Positions 11,325-22,529 of a stretch of DNA of 64,000 bases are shown piece after piece. Numbering within the stretch: position 1 is the first letter of the stretch; the number at the start of each line of letters is the position of its first letter. Under the pieces are notes generated by a model. That model did no database searches. It was not told where the DNA came from and worked only from the letters and a program-made list of their open reading frames with translations. Both the position numbers and the translations under genes were made by a program. This stretch comes from Scenedesmus sp. ARA3 (taxonomy: Eukaryota > Chlorophyta > Chlorophyceae > Sphaeropleales > Scenedesmaceae): positions 1 to 64,000 of the forward strand of contig RWJK01000364.1 of NCBI GenBank assembly GCA_004335835.1, in the 5' to 3' direction.

Positions 11325-14300
11325 CCAGAGGCTAGCAGACAGCCCAGCTGCCTGTCAGTTTCTGAAGGACTGTGCAGCAGCACTGAGGGCAGCCCCCAGG
11401 GGCAAGGCCGCGCTGCTGCTGGGAGGCACTGCACTGCTCGAGGAAGGTGCGGTCAAACTGTGGTCAATGTTGGTTAGATGTTGGTCAAAGCTTGGTCAAA
11501 GCTTGGCCAATGCCTTGCAGCGCTTTAGGATGCCTGGCAGTTGTTGCTTCTTCCTGTGTCCTTATGCTGCAGGCAACGCTGACATTCAGCGAGCAGTAAA
11601 CAGCCCAGTGACCTGTTGCTCGGCCGTTCAAGACACCTCCTTTGAGCAGCACCTACACACACCTGTAATGTATGCGCCGCTCGCTGCCACAACACGCATG
11701 CTCCTGTTCCTGCAGGCAGCGCGCTGTCAACTGCTGGCCGCATTGCTGTCAGCCTGGGGCAGACGTCAGTCCTGAGATCTATTGCACTGTTATTGTTTCC
11801 TGCAGGCGGCGTGCTGTCAACTGCTGGCCGCATCGCTGCCAGCCTGGGGCAGACGTCAGTCCTGAGATCTATTGTACTGTTATTGTTATTTTCCTGCAGG
11901 CGGCGCGCTGTCAACTGCTGGCCGCATCGTCGCCAGCCTGGGGCAGACGTCAGTCCTGACATGTGCTTTTACTGTTATTGTTATTTTGCTGCAGGCGGCG
12001 CGCTGTCAACTGCTGGCCGCATCGCTGCCAGCCTGGACACACTTTAGTCCTGACATGTGCTTTTACTGTAATTGTTATTTTGCTGCAGGCGGCGCGCTGT
12101 CAACTGCTGGCCGCATCGCTGCCAGCCTGGGTGCTGCCTTGCTGTGTGAGCCGCTTCCTGGCCGCATTGAGAGGGGCCAGGGCCTGCCTCATGCCACGCG
12201 GCTGCCCTACTTTCCGCAGGAGGCTGCTGCTGAGCTGGCACAGTATGAGGTGCTGCTGCTGCTGGATGTGCGGCGGCCTGTGGCTGGGTTTGGCTACAAG
12301 TGAGTTGGCGATGCATGTGCGGCGTTGTTATGAAAACTGCTGCAACACCAGCAAGAGTATTTGCACTTTCCTTTAGGTTTTATTATGATTTGGTACAATT
12401 CTGCATCTGGCGGGTGGCTGGCATGGGTGCAGGAGGCTGCTGCTGAGCTGGCACAATATGAGGTGCTCCTGCTGCTGGATGTGCGGCGGCCTGTGGCAGG
12501 GTTTGGGTACAAGTGAGTTGGCAATGTAACACTCTGTTTAGTCAGCGGCGTTCTCAAGACAGCAGAAGTTACGACTGTGTTTAGGCGGGGTGTGCTGATA
12601 GTTTGGTGGCAGTGCATTTGTTATTGATAGTTTGGTGGCAGGTTCTGGGTACAAGTGAGTTGGCAGTGGTGTGTTCAGCGGTGCTGTCGTGCCAGCAAAG
12701 GTCTGGACAGTTTCCCTGCAGTGAGCTTGAATTGGTAACAGTGCATGTGTTGGACAGCTGGCATGCATGTTACATGGCCCACTTACAGCCGCTGGCAGCA
12801 ACATTGTGCCCACGTTTGCCCATGGCTGCTGCCGCTGCTGCTACGCTGCGCCATCTGTGCAGAGATGGGCCCAGCCATCTGCTGAAGCAGGGGGATGATG
12901 CAATCTGGGAGCTTGATGCTGCATCGAGCCTGCCAGAGGCACTGCAGCTGCTGGAAGCACAGCTGCCTGGTGCTGCTGCTGTGCGGCCTGGCGTGAACTG
13001 CAGGGGCATGTTTGCAACACCGCACAGGCCAGCACTGCCATCAGGTGTGCGTGTGGCTGCTGCTGCTGCTGCTTTTGGTATGCACAAAAATTGCGTTCAG
13101 GATATGCTGCATTGTCAGGTAACCACGCATAGTCTAGCAGCTGGGTTTGTTGCAAACTGCGGCAACTTGGCAATGGTAGACCCTCCTGCTGCAGTTAGCT
13201 ACCACTGCATGACGTATAATGAGTTGCAGGAAAGACATTGCATATCGCGACAGCATCAATGCAGCATAATGCGTACTCACATTCAGAAGGTAGGGCCCCT
13301 CGCCACCATGGCTGCTGGCATTTAAGATGTACAGATGTGCTGCTCCTCCTGCTACTTGCACCCAGCCAAGTCAGCAGCTTGCTGGCGGCTAGGTCTGCAA
13401 TTGCACAGCACTGTAATCAATCACAACGCTGTGTGTGCATGCTGAACGCCAAGCTGTGCTGCTGCTGTGGTGTGCGCGTGCCTGCAGGCGTGCTGACTGC
13501 TGCTGCGCTGTGCCAGGCTGTAGCGGCTCTGCAGCCTGCAGGGACCATCTTGGTGGATGAGTCACTCACTAGTGGCACAGCATACTGGGAAGCCTCCAAG
13601 GTGATTGATTACAACTTGATGATGTCAAATGGTTGCCAGTTATGTTGCAATCGTTTTCCCTTTAGGCCTGGTTTCATCTCGGTGGATGAGTCACTCACTA
13701 GTGGCACAGCATACTGGGACGCCTCAAAGGTGACTGGTGATGACGTGATGAGGCCAAATGGTTGCCAATGAGCCTGCCTGAGCAATATTACGTTGGGCAG
13801 CCTGTGAAGGGTGACTGCAAGCAAGCCAGTCAGGCAGAACACGGCGTGCTTCCAAGTTGACCACAAAGCAGAAGACATGCAGCGGGCATCACCACCTGTA
13901 GATGAGTACTAAACACCTAAACACCCTTTTGCCAGAACGGTGTTGATGATTCTTGTGGCTGCATGCCTGCTTGTCTCAGGGCTGCCCTCAATTCAGCAAC
14001 CTGTGGCTGACCGGCGGTGCTATCGGCAGCGGCCCTCCTATCATTTTTAATGAAAATAAACACCATTCTGCCAATAATTATTGCCTCAGGGCTGCCCTCC
14101 TTTCAGCCACCTGTGCCTGACCAGCGGTGCGATCAGCTGCCACCCTCCTATCATTTGAATTAAAAATTATTACCCTTCTGCCAATGATTCTTGTCTCAGG
14201 GCTGCCCTCCCTTCAGCCACCTGTGCTTGACTGGTGGTGCTATCGGCAGCGGGCCTCCTATGGCCACTGGAGCGGCAGTTGCAGCGCCGGGCCGCCAGGT

Positions 14301-15449
14301 CATAAACCTGCAGGCTGACGGCAGTGCCATGTACACACTGCAGGTGTGTTGATTTGGTATGTTATGACATGTTACGTTGTTGTATGCATGCGCAGCAGCG
14401 TCGGGCCGCCAGGTCATCAACCTGCAGGCTGACGGCAGCGCCATGTACACACTGCAGGTGTGTTGATTTCGCGTGTGATGACCTGTTATGTGGTCGTTGT
14501 TGTTGTCATGCATGCGCGGCAGCGCACGCCGGCAGTGGTATGTGCAGGGGGCGTTCGCCAATGTAGCAGTTGGCAAAGGAATTGTACAGGCTAAGTTACG
14601 TGCTTGCAACAGCATCAACATAATGGAAATACTTCCAGTCTGTAAACTACAAACAACACGGTGCACAGCAGGGAGCTGTACAGGAGCAGCCTGGGTTTAG
14701 GGCGTTGTCCTGGGCAACTGCAGCGCCGGAGCCCGCTGAATCAGGAACTTTACCAGCATACACTCTATGTTGACACGTGAAACTGTCAACAGAATGATTG
14801 CAATCTGCTGCTGTGTGTGCAGGCGCTGTGGACGCAGGCGCGCGAGCAGCTTAAGGTGCTGACAATCATATGTGCTAACAACACCTACGCCATCCTGAAG
14901 GTGAAAACCACAGGCTTTCTGGCAGCTGTCAACGCTGCAATGACAGTCAGTGCAGCAGCAGTTTGGGTGCGCTGTGAATCATGCTGATGCAGTATAGCCT
15001 GCTGGTTTCTTGTGTAGCTGGTGACAGCGGGAGTTGCTGCCAAAATTGAACTTGCTGGTGTGCACGCGCATTTGTAGGTGTCGTGTGCATGGTTGGCAGT
15101 TTGTGAGTAGCACGCCCATAACTGTGTGCATGTGTTCCAGCTGCAATTCCTGCTGGTGCCGCGTCTGCTGTGTGTTGCCGTGTGAAGAGACTCTGGTCAT
15201 GCGTCTCTTGTCTGCTGCAATTCGTGGTGTGTTGTACTGCTGTTACAGGTTGAGGCCATGCGGCAGCGCACCCCTGGCACCTCTTCCGGCATGACCTCGC
15301 TTTCCGGCCCGGCCATCGATTGGGTGGCGCTGGCAACGGGCATGGGCGTGGCAGCAGGCCGGACAGAGACAGCAGAGCAGCTAGCAGCACTAATCAACCA
15401 GGGCTTGGAGCAGGCCGGGCCGTTCCTGATCCACGCAGCGTTGAAGTGA
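9535..15449 (+). CDS. Thiamine-diphosphate enzyme, acetolactate-synthase-like
   Basis: Ten exons: 9535-9643, 10020-10112, 10408-10572, 10886-11446, 12089-12299, 12701-13077, 13488-13600, 14200-14343, 14823-14900, 15249-15449 (TGA). They sum to 2052 bases, 683 residues. The order fits the ThDP-enzyme family: N-terminal pyrimidine domain ([24 protein letters not shown] with the likely catalytic Glu63; [20 protein letters not shown]), central domain ([11 protein letters not shown]), C-terminal ThDP domain ([24 protein letters not shown] to ANNTYAIL, the Mg/ThDP motif). The best resemblance is to the ~515-residue bacterial group annotated as acetolactate synthase large subunit-like, not to the plastid branched-chain-pathway enzyme, so the substrate is uncertain. 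Extra length comes from Ala/Ser/Gln inserts, mainly in exon 4. No clear transit peptide is seen; the domain starts about 20 residues in. Introns carry many splice-junction duplications. Confidence 0.92.
11711..12126 (+). repeat. Five tandem copies of the exon 5 acceptor region
   Basis: Copies start at tgcagg 11711, 11801, 11895, 11990 and 12084, a period of 90-95 bases. Each contains the acceptor plus coding bases for [12 protein letters not shown] or a near match, then (in copies 1-3) cagacgtcagtcctga and a T-rich run. Only the last copy continues into the rest of exon 5; the first four lie in intron 4. Confidence 0.95.
12432..12520 (+). repeat. Duplicate of the exon 5 donor region
   Basis: The end of exon 5 from gaggctgctgctgagctggc to the donor gtgagttgg (about 12220-12308) is repeated almost exactly at 12432-12520. 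A shorter remnant (ggttctgggtacaagtgagt) lies near 12642. All are in the intron that follows exon 5. Confidence 0.93.
13665..13740 (+). repeat. Duplicate of the exon 7 donor region, with its own acceptor
   Basis: Exon 7 ends with coding bases for [16 protein letters not shown] at about 13554-13600. A second version encoding [16 protein letters not shown] lies at about 13683-13729, is preceded by a plausible ccctttag acceptor and is followed by gtgact. It could be a relic or an alternative mini-exon. Confidence 0.9.
13973..14270 (+). repeat. Three tandem copies of the exon 8 acceptor region
   Basis: The segment tctcagggctgccctc plus the bases for the [11 protein letters not shown] region occurs at about 13975 and 14085 as intronic copies and at 14192 as the real exon 8 start. 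The intronic copies are followed by atcattt and an AT-rich stretch, then the next copy. Confidence 0.93.
14395..14475 (+). repeat. Duplicate of the exon 8 donor region
   Basis: The end of exon 8 (gggccgccaggtcat to acactgcag, then gtgtgttgattt; 14288-14355) is repeated at about 14403-14470 in the following intron. It keeps an open frame reading [18 protein letters not shown] and its own gtgtgt donor. Confidence 0.93.
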
Positions 15450-15952
15450 TAGATTTCTGAAGATTGCGTGTTTAATGTCGTTTACAGGCGGTGCAGTTCG
15501 CTGCTTGCTGCGAGTTCTTGCCTGGGCTGTCGTGCGCAGCGCAGAGAGAGTTGCAGTCCAAGGATAGCGAGCCGACCAAGCAGTGTAACGAACCAACTGC
15601 TCAATCACTGAAGTGGTTTGCAGTGTTTGCGGTGGAAAATCTATCGAATCGAAAACACTCTCTGGGCTTAACAAGGACGCTGCAGCATTGCAGGAAAGCA
15701 GCTGTTACGCCGATCGTGTATGCACAGATGGAGCTGATTCGCAAGATAAACTTAGCCGAAGTATGTAACACAGATAGTGTTACAAGACACGAGCATTTCG
15801 ACAGCAGCTGGAAGTTGATCTGTCCAAGAGGACGATGTACATGTGCAGCAGGCGTGCCCCAACAGACAACAGACTGCAACAAGACGAGCAGAGCAGCACA
15901 CATATGTGACACATTGCCACTATCTTGGAAAGTATAATCAAGGAAGTGTTGA
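15450..15952. other. Spacer between the ThDP enzyme and thioesterase genes
   Basis: Five hundred bases with no recognised exon. A TGTAA motif at 15584-15588, 135 bases after the stop, is a fair candidate for the poly(A) signal. The rest must hold the promoter and 5' UTR of the downstream gene. Confidence 0.5.
15584..15588 (+). promoter_or_regulatory. Putative UGUAA poly(A) signal of the ThDP enzyme gene
   Basis: TGTAA 135 bases after the stop at 15449. UGUAA is the usual green-algal polyadenylation signal. It is a five-base match and therefore weak on its own. Confidence 0.4.
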
Positions 15953-16514
15953 ATGCTGCAGGTGTTGAAGGAGGAAGCAGCAGGGGTAGCAGTTCCTGAC
16001 GACCCGACTGATGAACAGCTAGAAGCCTGGTGCGCAAACGGACAAGTCATTCTTACTGACGTCCCTCACAGGCAGTACAACTGCCGCTTATCAGTACTTA
16101 TTGAGTGCATCCTGACTTTTGTCTGGACATCAACGTGTATGGCTGTCATTAACAGTGCCTAGCAACAACAGCACCTGCCTGAGACACTGTTGGCAACCAT
16201 TGCGACTGCTTAGTGCAGCGGCGTGGCATGTAATGCAAGGCTTGCATAGTAGCTGGTTGTTGAATTTTACCAGCATCAATCTCAGCACTGGACTACATTC
16301 ACAGGCTGTAGCAGCCCAAGATATGTGACACAAGTGACATGCATGCTGTGCCGTTGTGCTTGCAGGACAGAAGACAAGATCAGGCAGTACTATGCCAATG
16401 AAGGCAATCCAGGAGCAGCAGCAGCCTCACCACCAACAGCAAATGGCAGCCATCCTGCAGAAGAGGCAGCAGGCATTGCAGCTGCAGCAATGCCAGCAGA
16501 ACACCAGCAAGCCA

Positions 16515-16548
<34 letters not shown>

Positions 16549-18832
16549 CCAGCAGCAGCAGAGGCAGGACATCAGCCTAGCCGAGCAGCTGTCGCAGCTG
16601 AGCCTGCGCTTCCCTACAACTGGCGTGGACGCTGCAGCATTCAGGGCGTGGTTTCCGGGACTTGCACTGTCAAAGACAGATGTAGCACAACCACAGGCTG
16701 TAGTGCTGTGCTTCCACAGGCAAGTCGTCACAGCCAGACACAGCTGGCATGCCGTGCACTGCAGTTTCTTTGTGCGGTGTTCCACCAGGAGATGCAGCTC
16801 GCACTGGCATAGCTTAACCTCACGCTGCATCGGCACAACTGTCAGTGTGCAACTGCCTGCGACACTGCTGTGGCACTTAACCTCTGCTGTACAGGCCACG
16901 CCGTAACTGTAGCACTGCACACGCCAGGGAACACTGCAGGACGTGCAGGCACCAGCAAGTGCCCCTGCCCGTGCCCCTGCACTCAAGCAGAGCTATTGCG
17001 CATCCTGCCAATATGATGTGTGAGCAGCCATGCAGCAGGAAAAGAGACTTGCCAGCGTACCACATACCATGTCCCAGATGCATGTGTCAGCGTACGCTTG
17101 TATGTGCACGTTGTTGCCAGTGGCTCGCTGGGCTAGCCCCTGAGACAGGTTTTGGTCCTGAGATATTTCGTATTGTCTTGTATTGGCTGCAGCTCTGGCA
17201 ATGCAGAAGACATGTTTACCAGCGAGGGTACAGGCAGCAGGAGGGCACCTAGTCCCCTGCTGGAGCTGTGCAGGGCGCAGCGCTGGCGGCTGCTGGCTGC
17301 GCAGCTGCCTGGGCGCGGCCCGCGGGCCAAGGAGGCACCTTTGGAAACACTGCAGGTGAGCATGGTGAATCGTGCACTCCCGAGTGCAACCGCTGCAGCG
17401 ATGGCTGCGCAGCTGCCTGGGCGCGGCCTGCGGGCCAAGGAGCCGCCACTGGGGACACTGCAGGTGGGTGCGTTGCACGCCCGACGGCTAACAAAGCTGA
17501 CAAAAAGTTTGTATCCGACGATTGATATCCTCGAGCTGAGGTGAAAGTAAAGGGTGCCTAATGTTGATCGTGCGGTGAACCTGCAGCTGCTGTAAGCGAT
17601 AGAACTTGACAGCCGGTGTGTCAGCTGGCTGGCGAGATGCAGGTGCCGGTTGGACACATCGCTGCAGTCATGTCAAGCAGGTTTGCAATACATCAGCTCC
17701 ATCCATTCAGTATCGAGCCACCATAGCCAAACACGCGTCAAGTAGCCTATGTGCCTGAGATTTTCACGAGTGTTATGTGCTCTGCTCGTGTGCTGTGCTT
17801 GCCATGCTGCAGGAGGTTGCGCAGCAGCTGCTGCCGCTGGTGGCTCCTGCGCTGCTGGCTGCTGGCGGCAGGTATGCCTTGGTAGCGCACAGCATGGGCT
17901 GCTGGGCAGCGTATGAGCTGCTGCTGCTGCTGCAGCAGGCAGGTGAGTCATGTAGTGTGTTGAAGCGTGCATATGCCAGTCACTTGTACAGCGTATGTGC
18001 TGAGGCTGTGGCTGTGTGGTTCATGTGCAGCAGTTGCGACAGCGAAGGCAGGTGCACCGCTGAAGGAGTTGGCAGGCAGGTGGCTGGTAAAAGAGCTGCG
18101 CAGCTTACGCCCTGCTGCTGCTGCTGCTGCTGCTGCTGCCCACTCCTGTTTGGCAGCTGCCCGCTTCGGCTGAGTCATGTTGGCAGCAGCAAAGCCTGGC
18201 AGCTGTAGCGCAGCACTCTAAAGTGTGGCAAGCAGCATGGTCATCATCCGCATGTCACCATTTGAGCCATAGCAAGCAGCAAGCAGCAAATGTCGACGGG
18301 CTGCCTAGTTTTCACACGGCAGCCCAGCCAGCTCTCCCAACAGTAACGCTGCTGACCGGCCGGTAAGAATCATAGTTGCGATAGTCAACAATTGACAATC
18401 AAACAAATCGTTGACATTGTGCTTGCACCGCAGGCTTTCCAGAGCCAGCAGTTGCATGTCTGTCAGCCATGCCATGGCCGCACATCCCAATGCAGCAGCG
18501 GCCCTGGCGGCAGCAGCGGCTGCTGCAGGAGCAGCAGTTCAAGGTGGGTCTGGGGTGACGGCTGTGCGGGTGTGTGGGTTGCTGACAGAAAGATTTTAGT
18601 CAGTTGCATGCAAGGAGGATGTACAAAGGTCAACTAAGTTGCGTGCAGGCAGCTGCAAGGCTGGGGTTGGTGCTCAGGTGCGCGAGGGTCGGAGAACTGA
18701 GCGCTAACTGTAAGGCGGTACCAGCACATACCAGACACAGTGCCATGTGGGTGCACCATGGCACCTGGATGCCTTTCTTTCATTGTACTGCAGCCAACCG
18801 CATGAACAACAGACCGAAACTACTGTTGCTGC

Positions 18833-18873
<41 letters not shown>

Positions 18874-19864
18874 GCTGAGCAGGAGGAGTGCAGGGGCTGG
18901 GACATCAGTGATGTGGTGTTCAGTGCCGGCATGTGGGGCATGTACCAGCCCATGCTTCGTGCTGACTTCAAGCTGTTCGATGAGTACGAACCAAGCAGCA
19001 GCGTTAGCAGCAGCAATGGAAGCAGCAGCAACGGCAGCACCGCACCATGCAGCAGCTGCAACAGCGGCGCCGGCAGCAGGATGATTGCAACGGCATGCAG
19101 TGTGCACAACGGACCACTGGCTGACTCAGGGCAGCGCCTGTTCAGCTTCCCACTGAGGCTGTTTTGGGGCACCCAAGACCGCAGAGTGACACGCGCCATG
19201 GTTCAGGTGTGTTACAAGGTGACTGCTTGCATGCTTTTCCATGCAATCGGTCGCTATGATGCTGCAGCTGACATGCCAGCAGTGTTCATGCTTGCCACAC
19301 TGTGCCAAACACTGCTAGCTCACATGATGGAAGCCAATGCTGTGCAACAGTTCAATCTGAGGTAAGAGATTGATCGGAAAGGTGTATGTTGCGTGTCAGC
19401 CCATGAAGCCAGGGTCGACTGGACCACGACGCGGTTGGCTGGAATTGTTTTCAAACAGCCAGGCGCCTCAAGCCTGCAGCAGAGTACAGCAGTGTGCATG
19501 CAGTCTGCACTTGCACGAGGGCAATGTACCTCAGGTAGGGAGTCTCTGTAGCAACGTAACCTCCACTTGGACATGCTGTCATCACCAGCAGCTGGTTCGG
19601 CCTAGCGTGGAGACAGGGAGCAGCCCTCGCTTGATTGTCATCTGGCCTCAAGCTGGCCCAGCGGCTGATCAGCTTAGCTTGTCGTGATCACTGACGAGTT
19701 TCTGCTGCTTTTCTACAAACTTGCAGGAGTGGGCGAGCTACACCAGCAGCACATGCACAGCTACCGCTGTTGATGGCAACCACTTGTTCCCCCTGCAGCC
19801 AGCTGCCAAACAGCAGTGGCTGACACAGGTGGCAGCAGCCCTGGCTGAGTCTTTGGCCCAATAG
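15953..19864 (+). CDS. Type II thioesterase-like alpha/beta hydrolase
   Basis: Seven exons: 15953-16071, 16366-16719, 17193-17355, 17813-17942, 18434-18543, 18883-19206, 19727-19864 (TAG). They sum to 1338 bases, 445 residues. The family hydrolyses acyl-thioesters, often editing polyketide or peptide synthases (GrsT type). Visible motifs are FHSSGNAEDMFTSEG, AAQLPGRGPRAKE, the nucleophile elbow VAHSMG (Ser ~239), LRADFKLFDEYE in the lid, LFWGTQDRR (Asp ~391) and VDGNHLFPLQ (His ~419), so the triad is complete. About 150 residues before the hydrolase are unlike typical family members and contain a Gln run. Introns 1 and 2 appear to use GC donors (cacag/gcagta and cacag/gcaagt); no GT donor restores these exact joints. 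The end of exon 3 is duplicated in intron 3. The start at 15953 is the nearest in-frame ATG and is tentative. Confidence 0.88.
17388..17470 (+). repeat. Duplicate of the thioesterase exon 3 donor region
   Basis: Exon 3 ends with coding bases for AAQLPGRGPRAKEAPLETLQ then gtgagc (17296-17361). A second version reading AAQLPGRGLRAKEPPLGTLQ then gtgggt lies at about 17404-17469 in the intron. The copy is closer to the family consensus (KEPP) than the exon that fits the reading frame. Confidence 0.93.
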
Positions 19865-20432
19865 TACACCCCTGGCCGTGGTGGCTGCTCTGATTGAGGA
19901 GAGAACATCTGTGGCTTGTATTGGCAGATACAATTAGGTTCGTTGCGGTGGTGCACAGAGTGACGAGTTTACGAAGTCGCGTGGGACGCACCAACGGTGA
20001 CCAGCAGGTGCTAGCAAACCTCGCACCCCCATGGTGACCAGCAGGTGTATCTTCACATCAGCAAAGTTGCCAACTATTGCGATGCACAACGGCAGTTGTC
20101 TAATCTAAGTTTCTTTTTGTTGTCACGGCAGCAAACGCGCCGCTATCTAGCGCCCTCATCAGTGTTTTGCCGAAAACCCAGACCCCATGCACCTGTGAGT
20201 CACCCGCTCGCATGATATCTCTCCAAACATTGCAGTATCTCGCAATCATTCCATCGTCTGCACGTATTTGTAATGTTCTAAACTTAGCAAAACGGCGTCA
20301 AGCATGTGTCACGACTATGAGAGACAGCAAGTTAGGAACAACCTGCTTTTTTCTAGCCCTGCTTACTGAAAAGACAACGATCCTTGGTTAACATCATCTC
20401 GTGCACGCAGTTCGCAGCAGCAGGCAGGCAGG
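19865..20432. other. Spacer between thioesterase and TZF genes
   Basis: No exon recognised. A TGTAA at 20269-20273 is a possible poly(A) signal for the upstream gene. The stretch near 20080-20400 is less GC-rich than its surroundings and probably includes the TZF promoter. Confidence 0.45.
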
Positions 20433-22496
20433 ATGGACGCTGGCCAAGAGACTAGAGGGCCTACTTTCGACAACAGCTTGGTGTATGACACCGCTGAGTT
20501 TCATTTATACTGCAGAAAAATAATAGCATGTTCTAAGGTGAGGAGTGCGCGGCAGTAAGCGATACTGCTGACGAAGCCACTTAATTTTAAAGGACACGTG
20601 GCTCAGGGGGCCTTTTGAGAATTGTTTTAGGGCTGGTAGCTTTTGTATGTCTCTTGCGGCTGCATCCAGAATACTCAGATCTGTGTGCATTGTACTGCCC
20701 TTCTTGGCGGGCTGTCAGGTTCGCCTGTCCTGTTTGCCTGAGCAGCAAGTCGCGCCAGAAATATAGCAACTGTTGTCGAGTAGGCGTTTGGCGATCCCTG
20801 ATGGCGCTGCTGACGCTAGCCTGCGATGACATCGCACAGCAGCAAGCAGTGTATCTAAGGAGCAGAGCTGTTGTATGCAGCAGCCACCTCATCACGGCCG
20901 ATTGCTTCGTAGCTTTGCTCTGTGCGTTTCAATCGTCTAGTGCTTGACCCTGTTGGTCACCTGTTGCTGCTGCCTGCAGCGCTACTCGCATGAGTGGACA
21001 ACATGCCCGTTTGCGCACCCAGGTATGACATTGCAAGATGTGCATGCTGCGGCCATGCCCTATATAGCGCTTTATTCTGTTGATGCAGCAAACATGCTAT
21101 TTGCCGACATTTTGCAGTTGCCCAAATTGCCAAGTTGCCGTTGTTGCATGCTGTTGCCATTGCACTCACAACATGGGGTGGCATGCTGTGCTGTCCTGCA
21201 GGAGAGAAAGCAAAGCGGCGCGATCCTCGCACACACCAGTATGACTGCGAGATGTGCCCCACTGTTGTCAAGGTGGGCGGGTGCAGCTGGTTGTAACCTT
21301 TCACCGGGTGCCATGACGAGGCTGTGCTTTTGCTGTGCATCCAGTCTTGACAGCAGTTCAAGGCATGCTCCTGCAGGCACAATGCATGGCAGGTGCTGTT
21401 GGTCCGCATCTCAGCAAAAAGGACGCCAATCTCTGTCAGTCAACACAATGTGCGATGGCATCTCCAGCATTCTGCTTGCCTAATCATTGCTCAGCTTGCA
21501 TGCTGGCATGAGCTCAATTAGCTGTCCTGCTGCTTGCTGCATCTGCAGGGAGAGGTCTGTGAGCTAGGTGCCGCGTGCCCACACAGCCATCACGTAAGTG
21601 TCAGCTCAGCGGGCACAAGACACATCTGTGCCTTGCGTTTGACTAGCTCACGTCCGTTGCAAGCAGTGTTGCATGGTGCATGTTTCTGGCAGTGCACCTT
21701 CGTGCCTCTGCTGGCTGTGGGCACGCACTTATAATGCCTAACAGCAGCCGGCAGCAGCTGCTGCGCCTTGCAGGAAACAACCACCACCAGTGACTGTGCA
21801 TCGCGCTTGCAGCAGCACACATGCAGACAGCGCTGTGCATTCCCTCACAGCATCCCTCCTCTGCGCGACACCGTCGTGCACGTCATCAACCTGTGCCTCC
21901 TGCTGCCGCTGTCCTGCAGGTGTTTGAGTCGTGGCTGCATCCCCAGAAGTTCCGCACGATGATCTGCAAGGACGGGGAGGCATGCCACAGGGAGGTGTGC
22001 TTCTTTGCACACGGCGCAGAGCAGCTGAGGATGCCAACAGGAGGTGAGCAGCAGCAGCAGCAGTGTTTGGCGCAGGGCCAGCATCAGCAGCATGCAGGGT
22101 TTTGCATGCCATGTTGACGGCGCCGTGTTGTTTCATGTTCTGTAGTTCTGCAGCTCATGGTCAGGTATGAGGCATTTCGTGCCAGCAGTGTGTGCCTTAT
22201 GACCATAGTGCTGACGCTTTGTGCTGTGATTGGCCGCGTGCTGTCACCTGCTGATTGTGTTTTACAGGCCCCAGCAAGCTGAGGAGGCAGAGCAGTAGCC
22301 AGGAAGAGGCAGCACGTCAGGCTGGTGCAGCTGCTGCAGCAGCAGTAGCTGCCGGCAGCAGCAGCTTCGGTGGGTTGCAGAACTCACAGGCTGCAGCGGC
22401 CTCTGCAGCTGCAACAGCAGCGCAGTTCAATGCGATGGCAGGCAACGCTGGCACCAGCAGCGGCAACAGCAGCAGGCACGTGTGGTTCCAGGGCTT

Positions 22497-22529
<33 letters not shown>

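Noticed and set aside
11525..12047. Open frames reading repeated [14 protein letters not shown] peptides
   Set aside because: They are translations of the intronic acceptor array, not a tandem-repeat protein; only the last copy belongs to the enzyme.
9535..15449. Naming the ThDP gene as the plastid acetohydroxyacid synthase of branched-chain synthesis
   Set aside because: Motif wording matches a different acetolactate-synthase-like subgroup and no transit peptide is evident.
15491..15937. Open frame just after the ThDP enzyme as extra coding exon
   Set aside because: It follows the stop that ends a complete family C-terminus, and its sequence resembles no part of either neighbour.
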